DNA of 64,000 bases from Syngnathus acus (GCF_901709675.1 NC_051089.1:18102008-18166007); one strand, 5' to 3'. Shown: positions 44,731 to 55,709, numbered from the stretch's first letter. Program-made: numbers and translations. The notes: generated by a model from the letters alone, not told the origin.

Positions 44731-45300
44731 TTCACACACTGAAAACAAAGAGGAGAAGACAACCAGTATTCGTTTTACTCGCGAGGAGAATGACAGAGAG
44801 CGCTCAGTTACAGTCTCTGTCAATTCTGAGTTCTTACTCTGCGTTCTCCTCTTTTTAATGTATAAGGTTACCCTGGTTACAAAGGTGTTGCTATACTAAA
44901 GGGAGGGGAGTTTGGAGCTGTAGCAACGCTGAATAGCTAACTTTGTTATGTGGTGCGAGGCCTTGGCCGTTTTGTGACTCCAGCAGTGCAGAGTCTGTCC
45001 TGTTACTCCTCAGCCGGTTGGCAGCCGTTTGGCTGACTTGTCCTTGATTAGATATCTCGAAGCGTGTTGAGTGCCGTTTTCCTGTGGAACAATGCAACTA
45101 GATTTTCTTGCTAAGTTTCACACAGTAATAATAATATTGAGTAAATATGGGATAACATGTATGCAACTACTTCAACAGATGTGTATTTTCTATAACATTT
45201 AAAGACAAACAGTCTCGATCAACAACAATCTATAGATATAAGCTACAGAGTTGATTTAAAGAGAAAGAAGTTATTTTTAACTAAACAGAGAACTAGTGAG
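44731..45300. other. Unassigned stretch beside solo LTR
   Basis: Includes two stretches that pair imperfectly (AAAGAGGAGAA-type on each strand near 44750 and 44855). No coding motif is seen. The sequence resumes at 45801-45841 after the solo LTR. Confidence 0.3.
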
Positions 45301-45795
45301 TGTCAGGGTCCGGGAGTTTTCCTTTCTGTCCACAGGTGGCATCCGTGAGCAGGGTGGCTGAGGATCCACAGGTGCCACTGATCAGGCTCGTCAAGGGGAG
45401 GCTCTTAAGGAACTTGCTGTCAACAACTCGTCGCCTGAGTGTTAGACGATGTCGGTCACCTCTACAGCTGTTGAAACCACGTTCCCCACCTTGCTCGCCT
45501 ACGCCATGACTCCTGGCTCTCCGGTCGGCCCGTTCACCCTCCGCCGCGTACCATTGAACAATCTGACAGAGCGATTTTGTCTTTCAGCTCCTGGACCCCA
45601 CTCGCAGATCTCCACTAAGATCCACTCCTCTCTGGCGATGCTTCACGCCCTCCCCCATCAAGGAACCAGCCCGGCCACTCCTGTTTCGGAACCCGGCTCA
45701 ACTACCGACCGTATCTCAATAAATCCTTAACGATCACTTTGGTCTCTCTGAGTTCGTTGTGCATGTGGGTCAAAACAATCGCCCGCACCATTACA
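45301..45795 (+). repeat. Solo LTR, second Gypsy-type family
   Basis: Starts TGTCAGGGTCCGGG and ends ACCATTACA, flanked by a perfect 5-bp duplication GTGAG (45296-45300, 45796-45800). AATAAA at about 45718 gives plus orientation. Not similar to the 40841 LTR family. Confidence 0.85.
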
Positions 45796-45841
45796 GTGAG
45801 ATAAGACAGGAAGGGAGTTAAAGGAATTCTCTGGAGCTAAA

Positions 45842-48800
45842 CAGACTTAGACTTAGACTTAGACAAACTTTATTGTCATTTTGTCAACACTAGGTGTACA
45901 CAAAACGAAATTTCGTTGCATACGGCTTTCAACAATGTAGTGGTATTTCGGCTGGTTAAAAAGTGACATTCTATATAAAAATATGAAATAAGATACTTAC
46001 AAAGTACAAAGTGCAGCAGTGATAAAGTATGTAAACAGTGCAGGAGACAAAAGCAGTATTTACAAGTGTGCAGAGGAATGCTACGTTTGAATGTTCAACA
46101 GTCTGACGACAGCAGGGAAAAAACTATTGCAGAACCTGGTGGACCTGCAGCGGATGCTGCGAAACCTCTTCCCAGAGGGCAGCAGGGAGAACAGTCCATG
46201 GTGGGGGTGTGATGGGTCACTGATAATATTACGGGCTCGGGACACGCAGCGCTGGGATGACAAGTCCTGAATGGAGGGAAGAGGAGCCCCGATGATCCTC
46301 TCTGCTGTCCTCACCACTCTCCTTAGGTTCTTCCAATCGGAGGCGCTGCAACCTCCACACCACACCGAGAGACAGCTTGTCAGATGCTCTCTATGGTGCT
46401 TCGGTAGAACGTCCTCATGATGGGTGGGGGCAGGTGGGCTTTCCTCATCCTCCGCAGGAAGTACAAGCGCTTCTGTGCCCTCTTGACCAGTGTTGTGGTG
46501 TTCACAGTCCAGGTGAGGTCGTCTGTGATGTGGACTCCCAGGAATTTAGTGCTGCTGACCACCTCCACAGCTGAGCTGTTGATGATCAGTGGAGCGTGGT
46601 GAGGCTGGTTCTTCCTGAAGTCGACGATGATCTCCTTCGTCTTCTCCACATTCAGGATCAGGCTATTTTCTCTGCACCAGCCCACCAACTGCTCCACCTC
46701 CTCTCTGTAGTCCAGGTCGTCGTTGTCCCTGATGAGGCCCACCACCGTTGTGTCGTCTGCAAACTTCACGATGTGATTGGTGGTGGACCTGGGGGCGCAG
46801 TCGTGTGTCATCAGGGTGAACAGCAGGGGGCTCAGGACGCAGCCCTGAGGGGAGCCTGTGCTGAGGGTGATGACATCTGAGGTGTTCTGTCCGACCCGGA
46901 CTGACTGAGGTCTGTTGGTGAGGAAGTCTAGCAGCCAGTTCCGAAGGGGGGTGCTGAAGCCCAGGTGTTCCAGTTTTTCCACCAGATGTTGTGGAATGAT
47001 GGTGTTAAACGCTGAGCTGAAGTCCAGGAACAGCAACCGCACGTGGGTGTTCCTCTCCTCCAGGTGAGCCAGGCTCAGGTGAAGAACGGAGGAGATGGCA
47101 TCCTCAGTAGAGCGGTTCTGCCGGTAGGCAAACTGGAACGGATCGAATGTTGGGGGGAGTCTGGAGACGATGTGTTCTTTGAGCAGCCTTTCGAAGCACT
47201 TCATCATGATGGGAGTCAGTGCCACAGGTCTGTAGTCATTCAATGAGGTGATTTGAGGTTTCTTCGGCACCGGAATGATGGAGGCAGCCTTGAAGCATAC
47301 TGGCACTTTGGCTTGGTCCAGCGAGATGTTAAAAATGTCTGTGATGACACCAGCCAGCTGGCCTGCACATTCCTTGAACACCCGCCCAGGTATGTTGTCG
47401 GGGCCTGGGGCCTTACGTGGGTTGACTCTTCTCAGAGTCTTCCACACGTCGGCTGAGTCAAGGCAGAGGGCCTCCTCTTCCTGGTGGGGAACAGTTTTAA
47501 CTGCAGGAGTGCTGTTTAGTGCCTCAAAACGCCCAAAGAAGTTATTTAGACCATTTAGGAAGTCAGCATCAACCTCACCCACCGGGGGGGAGGGTAAGTT
47601 GTAGTCCGTGATCGCCCGTATGCCTTGCCACATACTCCTGGTGTTATTGGCGTCGTGGAAAAAATCCAGAATTTTTCGACTGTGGCTTCGCTTCGCTAGC
47701 CTGATGGCACGGTTCAAGTTGGCTCTCGCTGTCCTCAGTGCCTCCTTGTCGCCAGACTTGAAGGCTGAGTTCCGTGCTCGTAGCGTATGACGTACCTCCT
47801 CAGTCATCCAGGGTCGTTGGTTGGCTCGGGTGATGATGTTCTTAGTGGTGCTGACGTCCTCGGAGCATTTGTTGATGTAGGCTGACACAGTCATGGCGTA
47901 CTCATCAATGTCGATCTGATTGTCATATGTTGCTGCTGATTTGAACATGTCCCAGTCAGAGCACTCAAAGCAGTCCTGGAGTGCCTCCATGGCCCCCTCA
48001 GACCACACCCTCACCTGCTTCACTGTGGGTTTTGCTCTGATCAGCAGGGGCCTGTATGCAGGGATTAGCATAACAGATAGGTGGTCTGAAGAGCCGAGGT
48101 GGGGGCGGGGGGCTGCTCTGAATGCATCCTTTATATTGGTGTAAACCAAGTCCAGAGTGTTCTCTCCCCGAGTTGGAAAATCCACGTGTTGGTAAAAATG
48201 AGGGAGAATAGTCTTCATGCTAGCCTGGTTGAAGTCCCCAGCAATGATGAAAACCCCCTCTGTGTGCGTGGATTGCAGCTCACTGATTGTCCGATAGAGA
48301 ACACTCATGGCCTCTTTAGTATTAGCGCTAGGAGGCACATACACAGCCGTGATGCTAACAACAGTAAACTCTCTGGGCAGGTAGAAGGGTCTGCAGTTAA
48401 CAGTCAAAAGCTCGATGTCCGAAGAGCAGAAGCTGGCGACAGATCTAGCATTTTTGCACCAGTTGTTGTTGATGTAGACACACAGCCCACCTCCTCGGGA
48501 TTTACCGCTTAGCTCGCTGTTTCTGTCGCCGCGGAATGTAGCGAGCCCCTCCAGGCTAACGGCGTTGTCCGGTATTGATGAGTTCAGCCATGTCTCCGTC
48601 AGGATGAGAGCGCAGCAGTTTCTAACTTCCCTCTTTGAAGAGAGTTCCAGTTGTAGATGGTCCATTTTGTTATCCAGTGAGCGGACGTTGGAGAGGAAGA
48701 TGGATGGAAGCGGCGGTTTGTAGGGGTTAGCTTTAGGCTTAGCCGTTAGCCCACCTCGACAGCCGCGCTTTCGCCGCCGGTCACACCGCCTACGCTTACT

Positions 48801-49090
48801 CCTCCTCCGGCGTGTGCTGCCCGGCGAGCCCGCTGCATCGTGACCTTCTGGGGCTAGCGCCCTAAGCACTCCGAGGCTACGTAAACAGACTAGGGTAGTT
48901 GTGGCTACGAGTCTGAAAACACTTGATGACCGTACCTCCAGCAGGCGCTGGCGATCATACACTAATCTACTGGATGGATAAACTAAACTTTGTGTTGTTT
49001 GTAGTGTCCTAGGCGACATATTTTGTGAAAATACTCGTCAGTTGTTGAGACCCGTGGCGGCCGCGGCCAACTGGGACGCCGCCATCTTGG
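45842..49090 (-). mobile_element. L2-D LINE, full length, best preserved
   Basis: The 5' end is at 49090 (minus CAAGATGGCGGCGTCC). The 3' UTR and TAAGTC-type tail end at 45842. About 3.25 kb, uninterrupted, with one long ORF broken by a single deletion. It lies in antisense to the DOK gene between two piggyBac fragments. Confidence 0.92.
46081..49019 (-). pseudogene. L2-D ORF2 (endonuclease-reverse transcriptase), one frameshift
   Basis: The frame from 49019 runs 879 codons. After a basic N-terminal region comes the APE-type endonuclease (LSNVRSLDNKMD, LTETWLNSSIPD, GGGLCVYINNNWC, IIAGDFNQAS, GSSDHLSVM), a linker, then RT ([64 protein letters not shown]). The catalytic Asp residues and the endonuclease N, E, D and H positions are present. 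At about 46380 one base is missing. The sense continues in 46081-46365 with WCGGCSASDWKNLRRVVRTA, LPSIQDL and LLPSGKRFRSIRCR, ending LLNIQT. Apart from that one base it looks intact, implying a recent insertion. Confidence 0.9.
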
Positions 49091-49710
49091 AAGATGAGCT
49101 TTGTTGAAGCAAGGGAGTCCAACACATAAATTATGAGGCCCTTGGTCAGGCTGACCATCCAATTATTCCAACAGGCACCATCAACAAAAATCATTGAGCC
49201 CTATCAACTGATAAGGAAACCTCAGGGCGCCAGTTGAATTCCACACAGATGTTCACATCTGGAAAAGCCTTGTTGACAGTGTATGGCACAAAAAAATAGT
49301 TTCTCTTATGAGCACCATACATCAGAAGGTGGAAATTGTGGACACCTGAAAACAAAAAGCATAACTGTTGATACAACAATCTCAAATGCGGCGTTGACAT
49401 CATGGACCAGAAACTGCAACTACTCTGTGCATAAAGGAACGAGGAGATGGCCCATGGCTGTATTTTACAACTTGCTTGAGATGGATGCCACAAATGCACA
49501 CTTTATAGACAGCATATGTACAGGATACAAAAAAAGTCATTAATTGTTCCTGCTGGAGCTTTCAGAGGAACTCACCACTTTATAGACACCATGTACAGGA
49601 TGCAAAGAAAGTCATTGACTGTTCATGCTGGAGCTTTCAGAGGAACTCATAAACAGGCTCACTCAAGAAACAGGAGGAAGAGTGCAAACAGTTACATTGT
49701 GGTTTGAGTT
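49091..49710 (+). pseudogene. PiggyBac transposase C-terminal fragment
   Basis: Frames contain PIIPTGTINKNH, then after stops KCGVDIMDQ and the block KGTRRWPMAVFYNLLEMDAT NAH in plus frames. This is the C-terminal catalytic part of piggyBac transposases (GVD.MDQ with the third Asp, RRWP.AVFYN). A 77-bp segment around CACTTTATAGACA is tandemly duplicated (49499 and 49576). It may belong with the fragments at 43596-44730, separated by the L2-D insertion, but the overlap of homologous positions suggests more than one piggyBac copy. Confidence 0.75.
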
Positions 49711-50240
49711 TCTCAGCAAAATGCATAATCTGTAATAAGAAATACATACAGTAATCCCTCGCTACTTCGTGCTTCACCTATCGCGGCCTCGCTCTATCGC
49801 GGATTATTTTTTAAAGAAATATTGCGGATAGATTCGGTGCATAGCGGTATTTTTTTTTTTTAGTCTGCCACACACACATTCACAGCGTCATATGAAATGA
49901 AGCACACAACCCAGGCAACAAGACAGTTAAGTGCACCCATACACCATCAGCGACTCCCCGATGGTCGTGGCTTTTTGCGGCGTCACTTGGAGCGCAGGGC
50001 TTTGTCTGCCCATATGACACTAATTGCCAATGGGAACATGTTGAGCTGTGTCCATGCAGTGGATTGGCTGAGCAGTTCTAACAACATTTTATCTCAGCCT
50101 CCCTCACTTTACTCACTCCGTCTGCGTCAACATATCAGCAGCACCTCAGACATTGCACTTCATTCATTCAAGCGGAGTAGAACTGCGTGTCTGCTTGTCA
50201 CTCCCGATCAGGTCGTCCTATTTGCCTGTCATTATAAAAT

Positions 50241-51080
50241 GTCTTGTGTGGATGCCCTTGCGCTGGGCAGTGGGGGCGCGACAGCTGGTCAGCACGGCAA
50301 GAGCAGAGCGGAGCCGTTGCATGTTTACACTTTAAAATCACGAGCCGGTCAGCAAGCTCGCGTCATGCAGGCATCTCGTAACACAGCAGGTCAGGCAAAC
50401 GACAATCAGGTGCCAGGCATGCGTGTCAAAACTGTGAAGACTGACGATTAGCAGTTCCGTATTGGCGACGCACGCCTCAGAGGTCTAGCGCGGGGGGCAC
50501 GTGATGCCATAGGCCAGCAGGACCAGAGCAGAGATGTGACATAGCTGCACACAAAGGAAAAATGCACCGCCGTGTAGAAACAGTCGGGACAACGACAGTG
50601 AGCGTAACCGCGCACGTAGAAAAAAAGGACTGTCGTCCAGGATTTGGGACAGCAATGAGCACTAAGCACAGGGTGTGCCTCTGAGCAATGGATGCCCTCG
50701 CGTTGGGCTGCCGGGGAGCGTCAGCTGTTCAGCACTGCAAGAGCAAAGTGGAACCATGAGACACTTTAAAATGTTTAAATGTTTAAAAATACAATAAAGT
50801 GTTTAAAAATAAAATAATAAAAAAGTCTTGTGCGGATGCGCTCGCGCTGGGCCGTGGGGGCGCGTCAGTCGGCCAGTACGTAAGAACAGAGAGGAGCCGT
50901 GACACTTTGAAATGTTTTAAAAAGTGTTTAAAATACAATAACGTATTTAAAAGTACAATAGAGTGTATATAAATAATATTTAAAAAGTCTTGTGCGTTTG
51001 CACTCACGCTGGGCCGCTGGGGCGCGTCAGTCGCCCAGCACGCAAGAGCAGAGAGGAGCCAGACACATTTACACTTCAAA
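50241..51080. repeat. Spaced GC-rich repeats, four units
   Basis: Units at about 50241, 50683, 50823 and 50986 share TCTTGTG.GGATGC.CTCGCG, CTGGGC.G.GGGGCGCG(T/A)C and AAGAGCAGAG.GGAGCC. They are 140 to 160 bp apart except for a larger first gap. Confidence 0.8.
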
Positions 51081-51337
51081 AAAGGTTCATAAACGTCTTG
51101 TGTGTATATTGTAATAATATATTTACTCATATTTATTTTCTAATTTATTTAAATAAATAAGAATGTTACTGCAAGTCAGTTTGACTTTAAAAATTTTACA
51201 AAAGTGTTTAAAAATACAAAAATTATTTAAAAAAAAATAAAGTGTATAAAACTACAATACAGGTTCATAATAGTCTTGTGTGGATGTTGTATATATTTAC
51301 TCTTATGTATTTTCTTTATTTCCCTATTTATTTACTC

Positions 51338-51716
51338 ACACCACTCTTAGAGTCATTGCTGTGCAATAACATCCTGCTCTCCACACCTTTTTTGAATTGT
51401 CTACACTGTTTGTACTGTGTCCTCTCTGCATCCATTGCAGCCTGGTCATCCTGGAAGAGGGATGCTCCCATCTGTGGTCTCTTCTCAAGGTTTCTCATTT
51501 CCCCTAGTTGGAGTTTTGAGTTTTACCTTGCCCTCCTGGGAGTTTAAGATCAGGGGATGTTTGAGAATAGTTGTCATTTTTCACATGTCCTGAGTGTTGT
51601 TAGTCACCTAAATGTTGAACAGAAGCTGTGATGTACCGAAGTCAAATTCCTTGTTTGGCACGCTCAAACATGGCGAATAAAAAAACTCTTGAATCTTGAA
51701 TCTTGAATTTAAATAA
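51338..51716 (+). mobile_element. L2-A 3' UTR fragment
   Basis: Matches 9395-9754: ACTCTTAGAGTCATTGCTGT, AGTCAAATTCCTTGTTTGGC, then a TTGAATC tail. 5'-truncated insertion in the pogo-like element. Confidence 0.88.
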
Positions 51717-51958
51717 AGAATGTTTATGAAAATCAGTTTGACTTTAAAATGTTTACTAAAGTGTTTAAGAATACAAAAAAACATTTAAAAGTACAATATA
51801 CAGTGTTTCAAAATACAATAAAATACAACAAAGGTTCATAAAAGTCTTATGGATATTGTAACAATATATTTTCTCTACATTGCGGATTTTCACCTATCGC
51901 GGGTGGTCCTGTAACCAATTATCCGCAATAAACGAGGGATTACTGTATGTATAATTAT

Positions 51959-53440
51959 TAGGGGTGTAACGATTCATCGATACACATCGATTAATCGATA
52001 TAATGCGCTACGATTTGTTGGCATCGATGCTAAACATAAACATCGATCTATATCGCCCGTTTCTGACCTCGGACATTAGACGCGACTTTATTTTGAAATC
52101 CAGTTCATTGTTGCCTGCTTCCTCTTTCCGGGAGCAGTGCGCGGCATGTTGTGTTGTGAGCAGAGCAGGCACGTGAAAGGGGAGCCGACAACTGCGCGGC
52201 TCCTGGGCTGGTGCTATGGCTAGTAGGGGTGTAAATCGCGGGTTTTGTCACGATACGATATCATATCGATACAAAGAAACACGATACGATATTTGCCGAT
52301 ATCTTAAAGCCTGCTGTGATTCATTCACGATACATCACGATATAGTGCTCCACGATCGATATTTTTATTTATTTATTTTTTTTAAATAAAAAATATAGAA
52401 CAATATCCTGATTTATAACAATTCATACGCAAAATCAACAAGGTACTGCAAACTCTTTATTTAGGAAATTACAAGAGTATTGTAGTATACAAAGTGCTTA
52501 TTTTAACACTGAACTTTATCAAATTCCTATATTTTTTCTCATATAAGTAAAGAAAAATGAATCTTTCTTTTTTTGTAATACCATTAACTTTAAAGTGCAT
52601 TACTGAACTATTTATTTACAATAATTTTAATTGTCCGTTGAGCCATCTTTTCTTTGGAATCCAAAGTGCTTCCAAACGAATGACTTGAAGCCCAAAGGGG
52701 AGCGAATTTCCTCGTCTTCTTGGACACTAGCCATAGCACCAGCCCAGGAGCCGCGTAGTTGTCGGCTCCCCTTTCACGTGCCTGCTCTGCTCACAACACA
52801 ACACAACACGCCGTGTACTGCTCCCGGAAAGAGGAAGCAAGCAACAATGAACTGGATTTCAAAATAAAGTCGCGTCTAATGTCCGAGGTCAAACACGGCG
52901 ATATAAATCGATGTTTACGTTTAGCATCGATGCCAATAAATCGTAGAGCATTATATCGATTAATCGATGTGTATCGATGAATCGTTACACCCCTAATGGC
53001 TAGTGTCCAAGAAGACGAGGAAATTCGCTCCCCTTTGGGCTTCATTCATTATAAAGAACTTATTTTTGTTTTGTAATTAAATTGTTCAGTAATGCACTTT
53101 AAAGTTAATGGTATTACAAAAAAGAAAGAAAGAATATTCATTTCTCTTTACTTATATGAGAAAAAATATAGGAATTTGATCAAGTTCAGTGTTAAAATAA
53201 GCACTTTGTATACTACAATACTCTTGTAATTTCCTAAATAAAGAGTTTGCAGTACCTTGTTGATTTTGCGTATGAATTGTTATAAATCAGGATATTGTTT
53301 TATATCGATCGTAGAGCACTATATCGTGATGTATCGTGAATGAATCACAGCAGGCTTTAAGATATCGGCAAATATCGTATCGCGGTTCTTTGTATCGATA
53401 TGATATCGTATCGTGACAAAACCCGCGATTTACACCCCTA
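51959..53440 (-). mobile_element. hAT MITE (outer copy) split by its own inverted copy
   Basis: The outer element is 51959-52223 plus 53004-53440. Ends read TAGGGGTGTAACG and TTTACACCCCTA, with a perfect 8-bp duplication ATAATTAT (51951-51958, 53441-53448). It is the reverse complement of the inner copy. Together they produce an A-B-A'-B' pattern of inverted segments. Confidence 0.93.
52224..52995 (+). mobile_element. hAT MITE (inner copy)
   Basis: Runs from TAGGGGTGTAAATCGCGGG to CGTTACACCCCTA, flanked by ATGGCTAG (52216-52223, 52996-53003). On its minus strand it keeps the start of a transposase, MASVQEDEEIRSPLGFKSF followed by VWKHFGFQRKDG, which is a BED-finger beginning as in ZBED-type hAT proteins. 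The remainder of the gene is deleted. The duplicated target is the first eight bases of that same ORF in the outer copy. Confidence 0.93.
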
Positions 53441-53493
53441 ATAATTATGTTTTAAAGGGTGTAAATGTTTTAAACTCTCATCCTTATCCCACT

Positions 53494-53580
53494 AGGAATG
53501 TGGCTCAGTGGTGAGGGTGGTGTGGCTCAGTGGTAGAGTGGTCTTCTCCCAACCCAGCGGTTGGGGTTCGATCTTTTGAG
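53494..53580 (+). mobile_element. tRNA-like SINE head
   Basis: TGTGGCTCAGTGGTAGAGTGG and GGTTGGGGTTCGATC look like pol III A and B boxes. An incomplete direct repeat (GTGGCTCAGTGGT) precedes it. No CCA-compatible acceptor stem is seen, so it is a SINE head rather than a tRNA gene. Confidence 0.6.
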
Positions 53581-53984
53581 ACAGGCAACCAGACATCACA
53601 ATATACTACCTCACGCCATGCCTTGTCACTGTTCTATCAGGCACAATAATCCCCAGGCAGTAAAAGATCATCATCAGCTGGATGCTGCTGAACAAGCAAC
53701 CATCAGTCAGCAGGGCCTAATAATTCCCAGACTGTGGAAAGTAACATCCTGTCATGGTCCTTTGTTTTGTTACTGACTGTCCAGTGTTTTTCCAGAGACT
53801 GAGCCAAATGGATGGGCAGAGCCTCCCTCCACCTGTTCGGCAGCCTCATCAGATGGCTATTTAAGTGCCGGGGAGATGGAAACTTTTTATTGACTTACAA
53901 TACACCTATGCCCTCTACTGGCCTACAATAAACACTGCGTTGGAAATTTCAAAACAATTTAAATTTCTAAATAATATATATGCT
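53581..53984. other. Unassigned stretch
   Basis: May be SINE body or an LTR fragment (GGCTATTTAAGTGCCGGGG near 53855 looks TATA-like). Not classifiable. Confidence 0.3.
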
Positions 53985-54062
53985 GTTTCTACTTCGCGGA
54001 TTTTTGTTTTTCACGGGTGGCTCTGGAACGCATCTCCCGTGATAAACGAGGGATCACTGTAT
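53985..54062 (+). mobile_element. Pogo/Tigger-like right end
   Basis: CTTCGCGGATTTTTGTTTTT, then CACGGGTGG and GATAAACGAGGGATCACTGT, match the right terminus at 51885-51945. Confidence 0.7.
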
Positions 54063-54064
54063 GG

Positions 54065-54545
54065 TATGTATGTACTGTAATTTCACGACCATTAGGCGCT
54101 TCGGGTGAAAAGGCGCAGTCTCAGTTCTGTGTGCCATTACTGTATTTAACACACACATAAGGCTCACCTGATCATAACCCGTTTGGCGCGGGTTTTATAT
54201 ACAATCCACGCCCACACTTCCCCCTTTAACATTCTCATGGTGTCCTCTACTACGTCCATCTTACAACAACTCACACACAGCGCACACTGCAAATCAACGC
54301 CCACACTTCCCCCTTTAACGTTCTCATGGCGTTCTCTACTATGTCCGCCTTACAACGACAACACACACACAAGCATACAATTGTGTGTATTTAAAAGTAG
54401 AGCGGGAGCAAAACTGAGTTTGGTTGTTTTATTTAAGTATTGATTACAAAGTACTAACATTTTTCTAATCATCAATAGGAAAAGTAGAAAGTGAGTGTTA
54501 GTGATGTGGCTCGGCTGGATGGGTTTGTCGGCGATGTGTTTGCTT
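54065..54545. repeat. Stretch with 90-bp tandem duplication
   Basis: CCCACACTTCCCCCTTTAAC and TTCTCATGG occur at 54211 and 54301 (period 90). The left border (AGGCGCTTCGGGTGAAAAGG) resembles an end of the GCGCC-type MITE. No gene is seen. Confidence 0.5.
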
Positions 54546-54760
54546 CAGTAGGAGTGGAAGATGGCCAGCTTTTCATTATAATCCGCTGGAAGTTGCTGCG
54601 CTAACGTAGTACTGGTCCAGATGGAAAAATGGCACCGTTTCATGAAATGAAAGCACAAAGGCAGACCTCCTTGGAAATGTTCAATTTTCATTTCTTCTGC
54701 TAGTGTTACTGCTTTTAGTCGAATGGTGACCGTCGAAACACATATATATATATGTATATA
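54546..54760. other. Unassigned intronic stretch
   Basis: No recognised signature; ends in a short TA run. Confidence 0.3.
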
Positions 54761-54762
54761 TA

Positions 54763-55144
54763 CGGTATTTATTCTAATTATCGCCCATATTCTAATAATC
54801 GCCCAGTGTGTGTTAGCGATGACATAAATAAAAAACATTGATACCTCTAATTATTGCCCTTACTGCTAAAAATTCCCCCCAAAACGTAAGTTTTCCTCCG
54901 CGACCGCATGCCGACGTCATTGCGCAAGTTTAAATATGACTGATTTGACAGCGCGTCGATTGTCCCTTTTAAATTGTTTTTCTCCATAAACTATGATACA
55001 ATAATACTCGTCACTCCGCTACAATATCCTCGCACAATTACGTTATCGGGGCGTGCGCTCGAACAAGACGATCGCGATAACATGACGTGCGCAACATGTG
55101 ATGTGCGACGGTAACGCCCTGGGCGATAATTAGAATAAATACGG
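54763..55144. mobile_element. 382-bp MITE with TA target
   Basis: Terminal inverted repeat of about 24 bp: left CGGTATTTATTCTAATTATC plus GCCC, right its inverse with one mismatch. TA lies on both sides (54761-54762, 55145-55146). No coding capacity. Mariner-type by target site. Confidence 0.85.
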
Positions 55145-55486
55145 TATATATACGTATATATATATATATATTGTTAGTGTTGGATTTTATCAAATAAATT
55201 TCCCCCAAAAATGCGACATACTCCTGTGCGACTTATGTCTTTTTCTTCATTATTATAGATTTTATGGCTGGTGCGACTTATTCTCCGGAGCGACTTATAC
55301 TATATATATATATATATATATGTGTGTACTTTTAATCCTACCCACACCATCATCTATTATCAGGGTTGAGACAGAGTGAGGAAAAACATTATTGATGAAT
55401 TCATGAGTTCATTACTACAAAAAGTATTGCTCTTTGTGTATGTGTGTATTGTAAAGAGAAGAAAACTGTTTGTGCTTGGTCTGCAG
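55145..55486 (+). other. DOK intron 3' end
   Basis: Holds (TA)n runs (55146-55175, 55300-55322), a short MITE-like piece with GCGACTTAT motifs, and the acceptor TTGGTCTGCAG at 55476-55486. Confidence 0.6.
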
Positions 55487-55629
55487 GCAATGCCTCGGAA
55501 GAGCTGCTGCTGTCAACTTTTCCTGCTGAACACTACTCTTCTCTGCCCATTGAAAACACACATACACAGTCCCAGCCTGATATAAACTCACATTACCAAA
55601 GACTACAGCTTACCTACCAAGTACAGTGA
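55487..55629 (+). CDS. dok4: DOK4-like last exon and stop
   Basis: Its first two bases (GC) complete the Gly codon split at 25319, and the frame then reads NASEELLLSTFPAEHYSSL and so on to LQLTYQVQ with TGA at 55627-55629. The 46-residue tail has no catalytic motif; DOK4/5/6 tails are short and variable, and this one does not closely resemble the mammalian DOK4 ending. Support comes from phase compatibility with the exon 30 kb upstream, the acceptor, the stop and the nearby polyadenylation signal. The assignment is good but less certain than the PTB exons. Confidence 0.7.
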
Positions 55630-55680
55630 CACATTCACAAACTGTTGTGATTATAAATGATCAAATCTGGTCAAAGCATC

Positions 55681-55686
55681 AATAAA
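55681..55686 (+). terminator. Polyadenylation signal of the DOK gene
   Basis: AATAAA 51 nt after the stop codon, followed within 30 nt by TGT/TTTG-rich sequence. It fits the transcript end. Confidence 0.65.
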
Positions 55687-55709
55687 TGTAGCTTTGACAT
55701 CTACATTTG

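Larger units (their letters stand above)
49749..51945. mobile_element. Pogo/Tigger-like element with internal repeats
   Basis: Termini CAGTAATCCCTCGCTACTTC and ATAAACGAGGGATTACTG are inverted, with TA on each side (49747-49748, 51946-51947). The interior has no transposase. It holds four GC-rich units (see 50241-51080), AT-rich TTTAAAA-type filler, and an L2-A 3' tail at 51338-51716. Confidence 0.82.

Noticed and set aside
46380-49019. Host gene of 879 codons
   Set aside because: Endonuclease and RT motifs show it is the L2-D LINE ORF.
49897-50451. 184-codon plus-strand ORF
   Set aside because: Lies inside the transposase-less pogo-like element; no domain and composed partly of its internal repeats.
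53500-53575. tRNA gene
   Set aside because: A and B boxes are visible but no complete cloverleaf can be drawn and SINE-like sequence follows.
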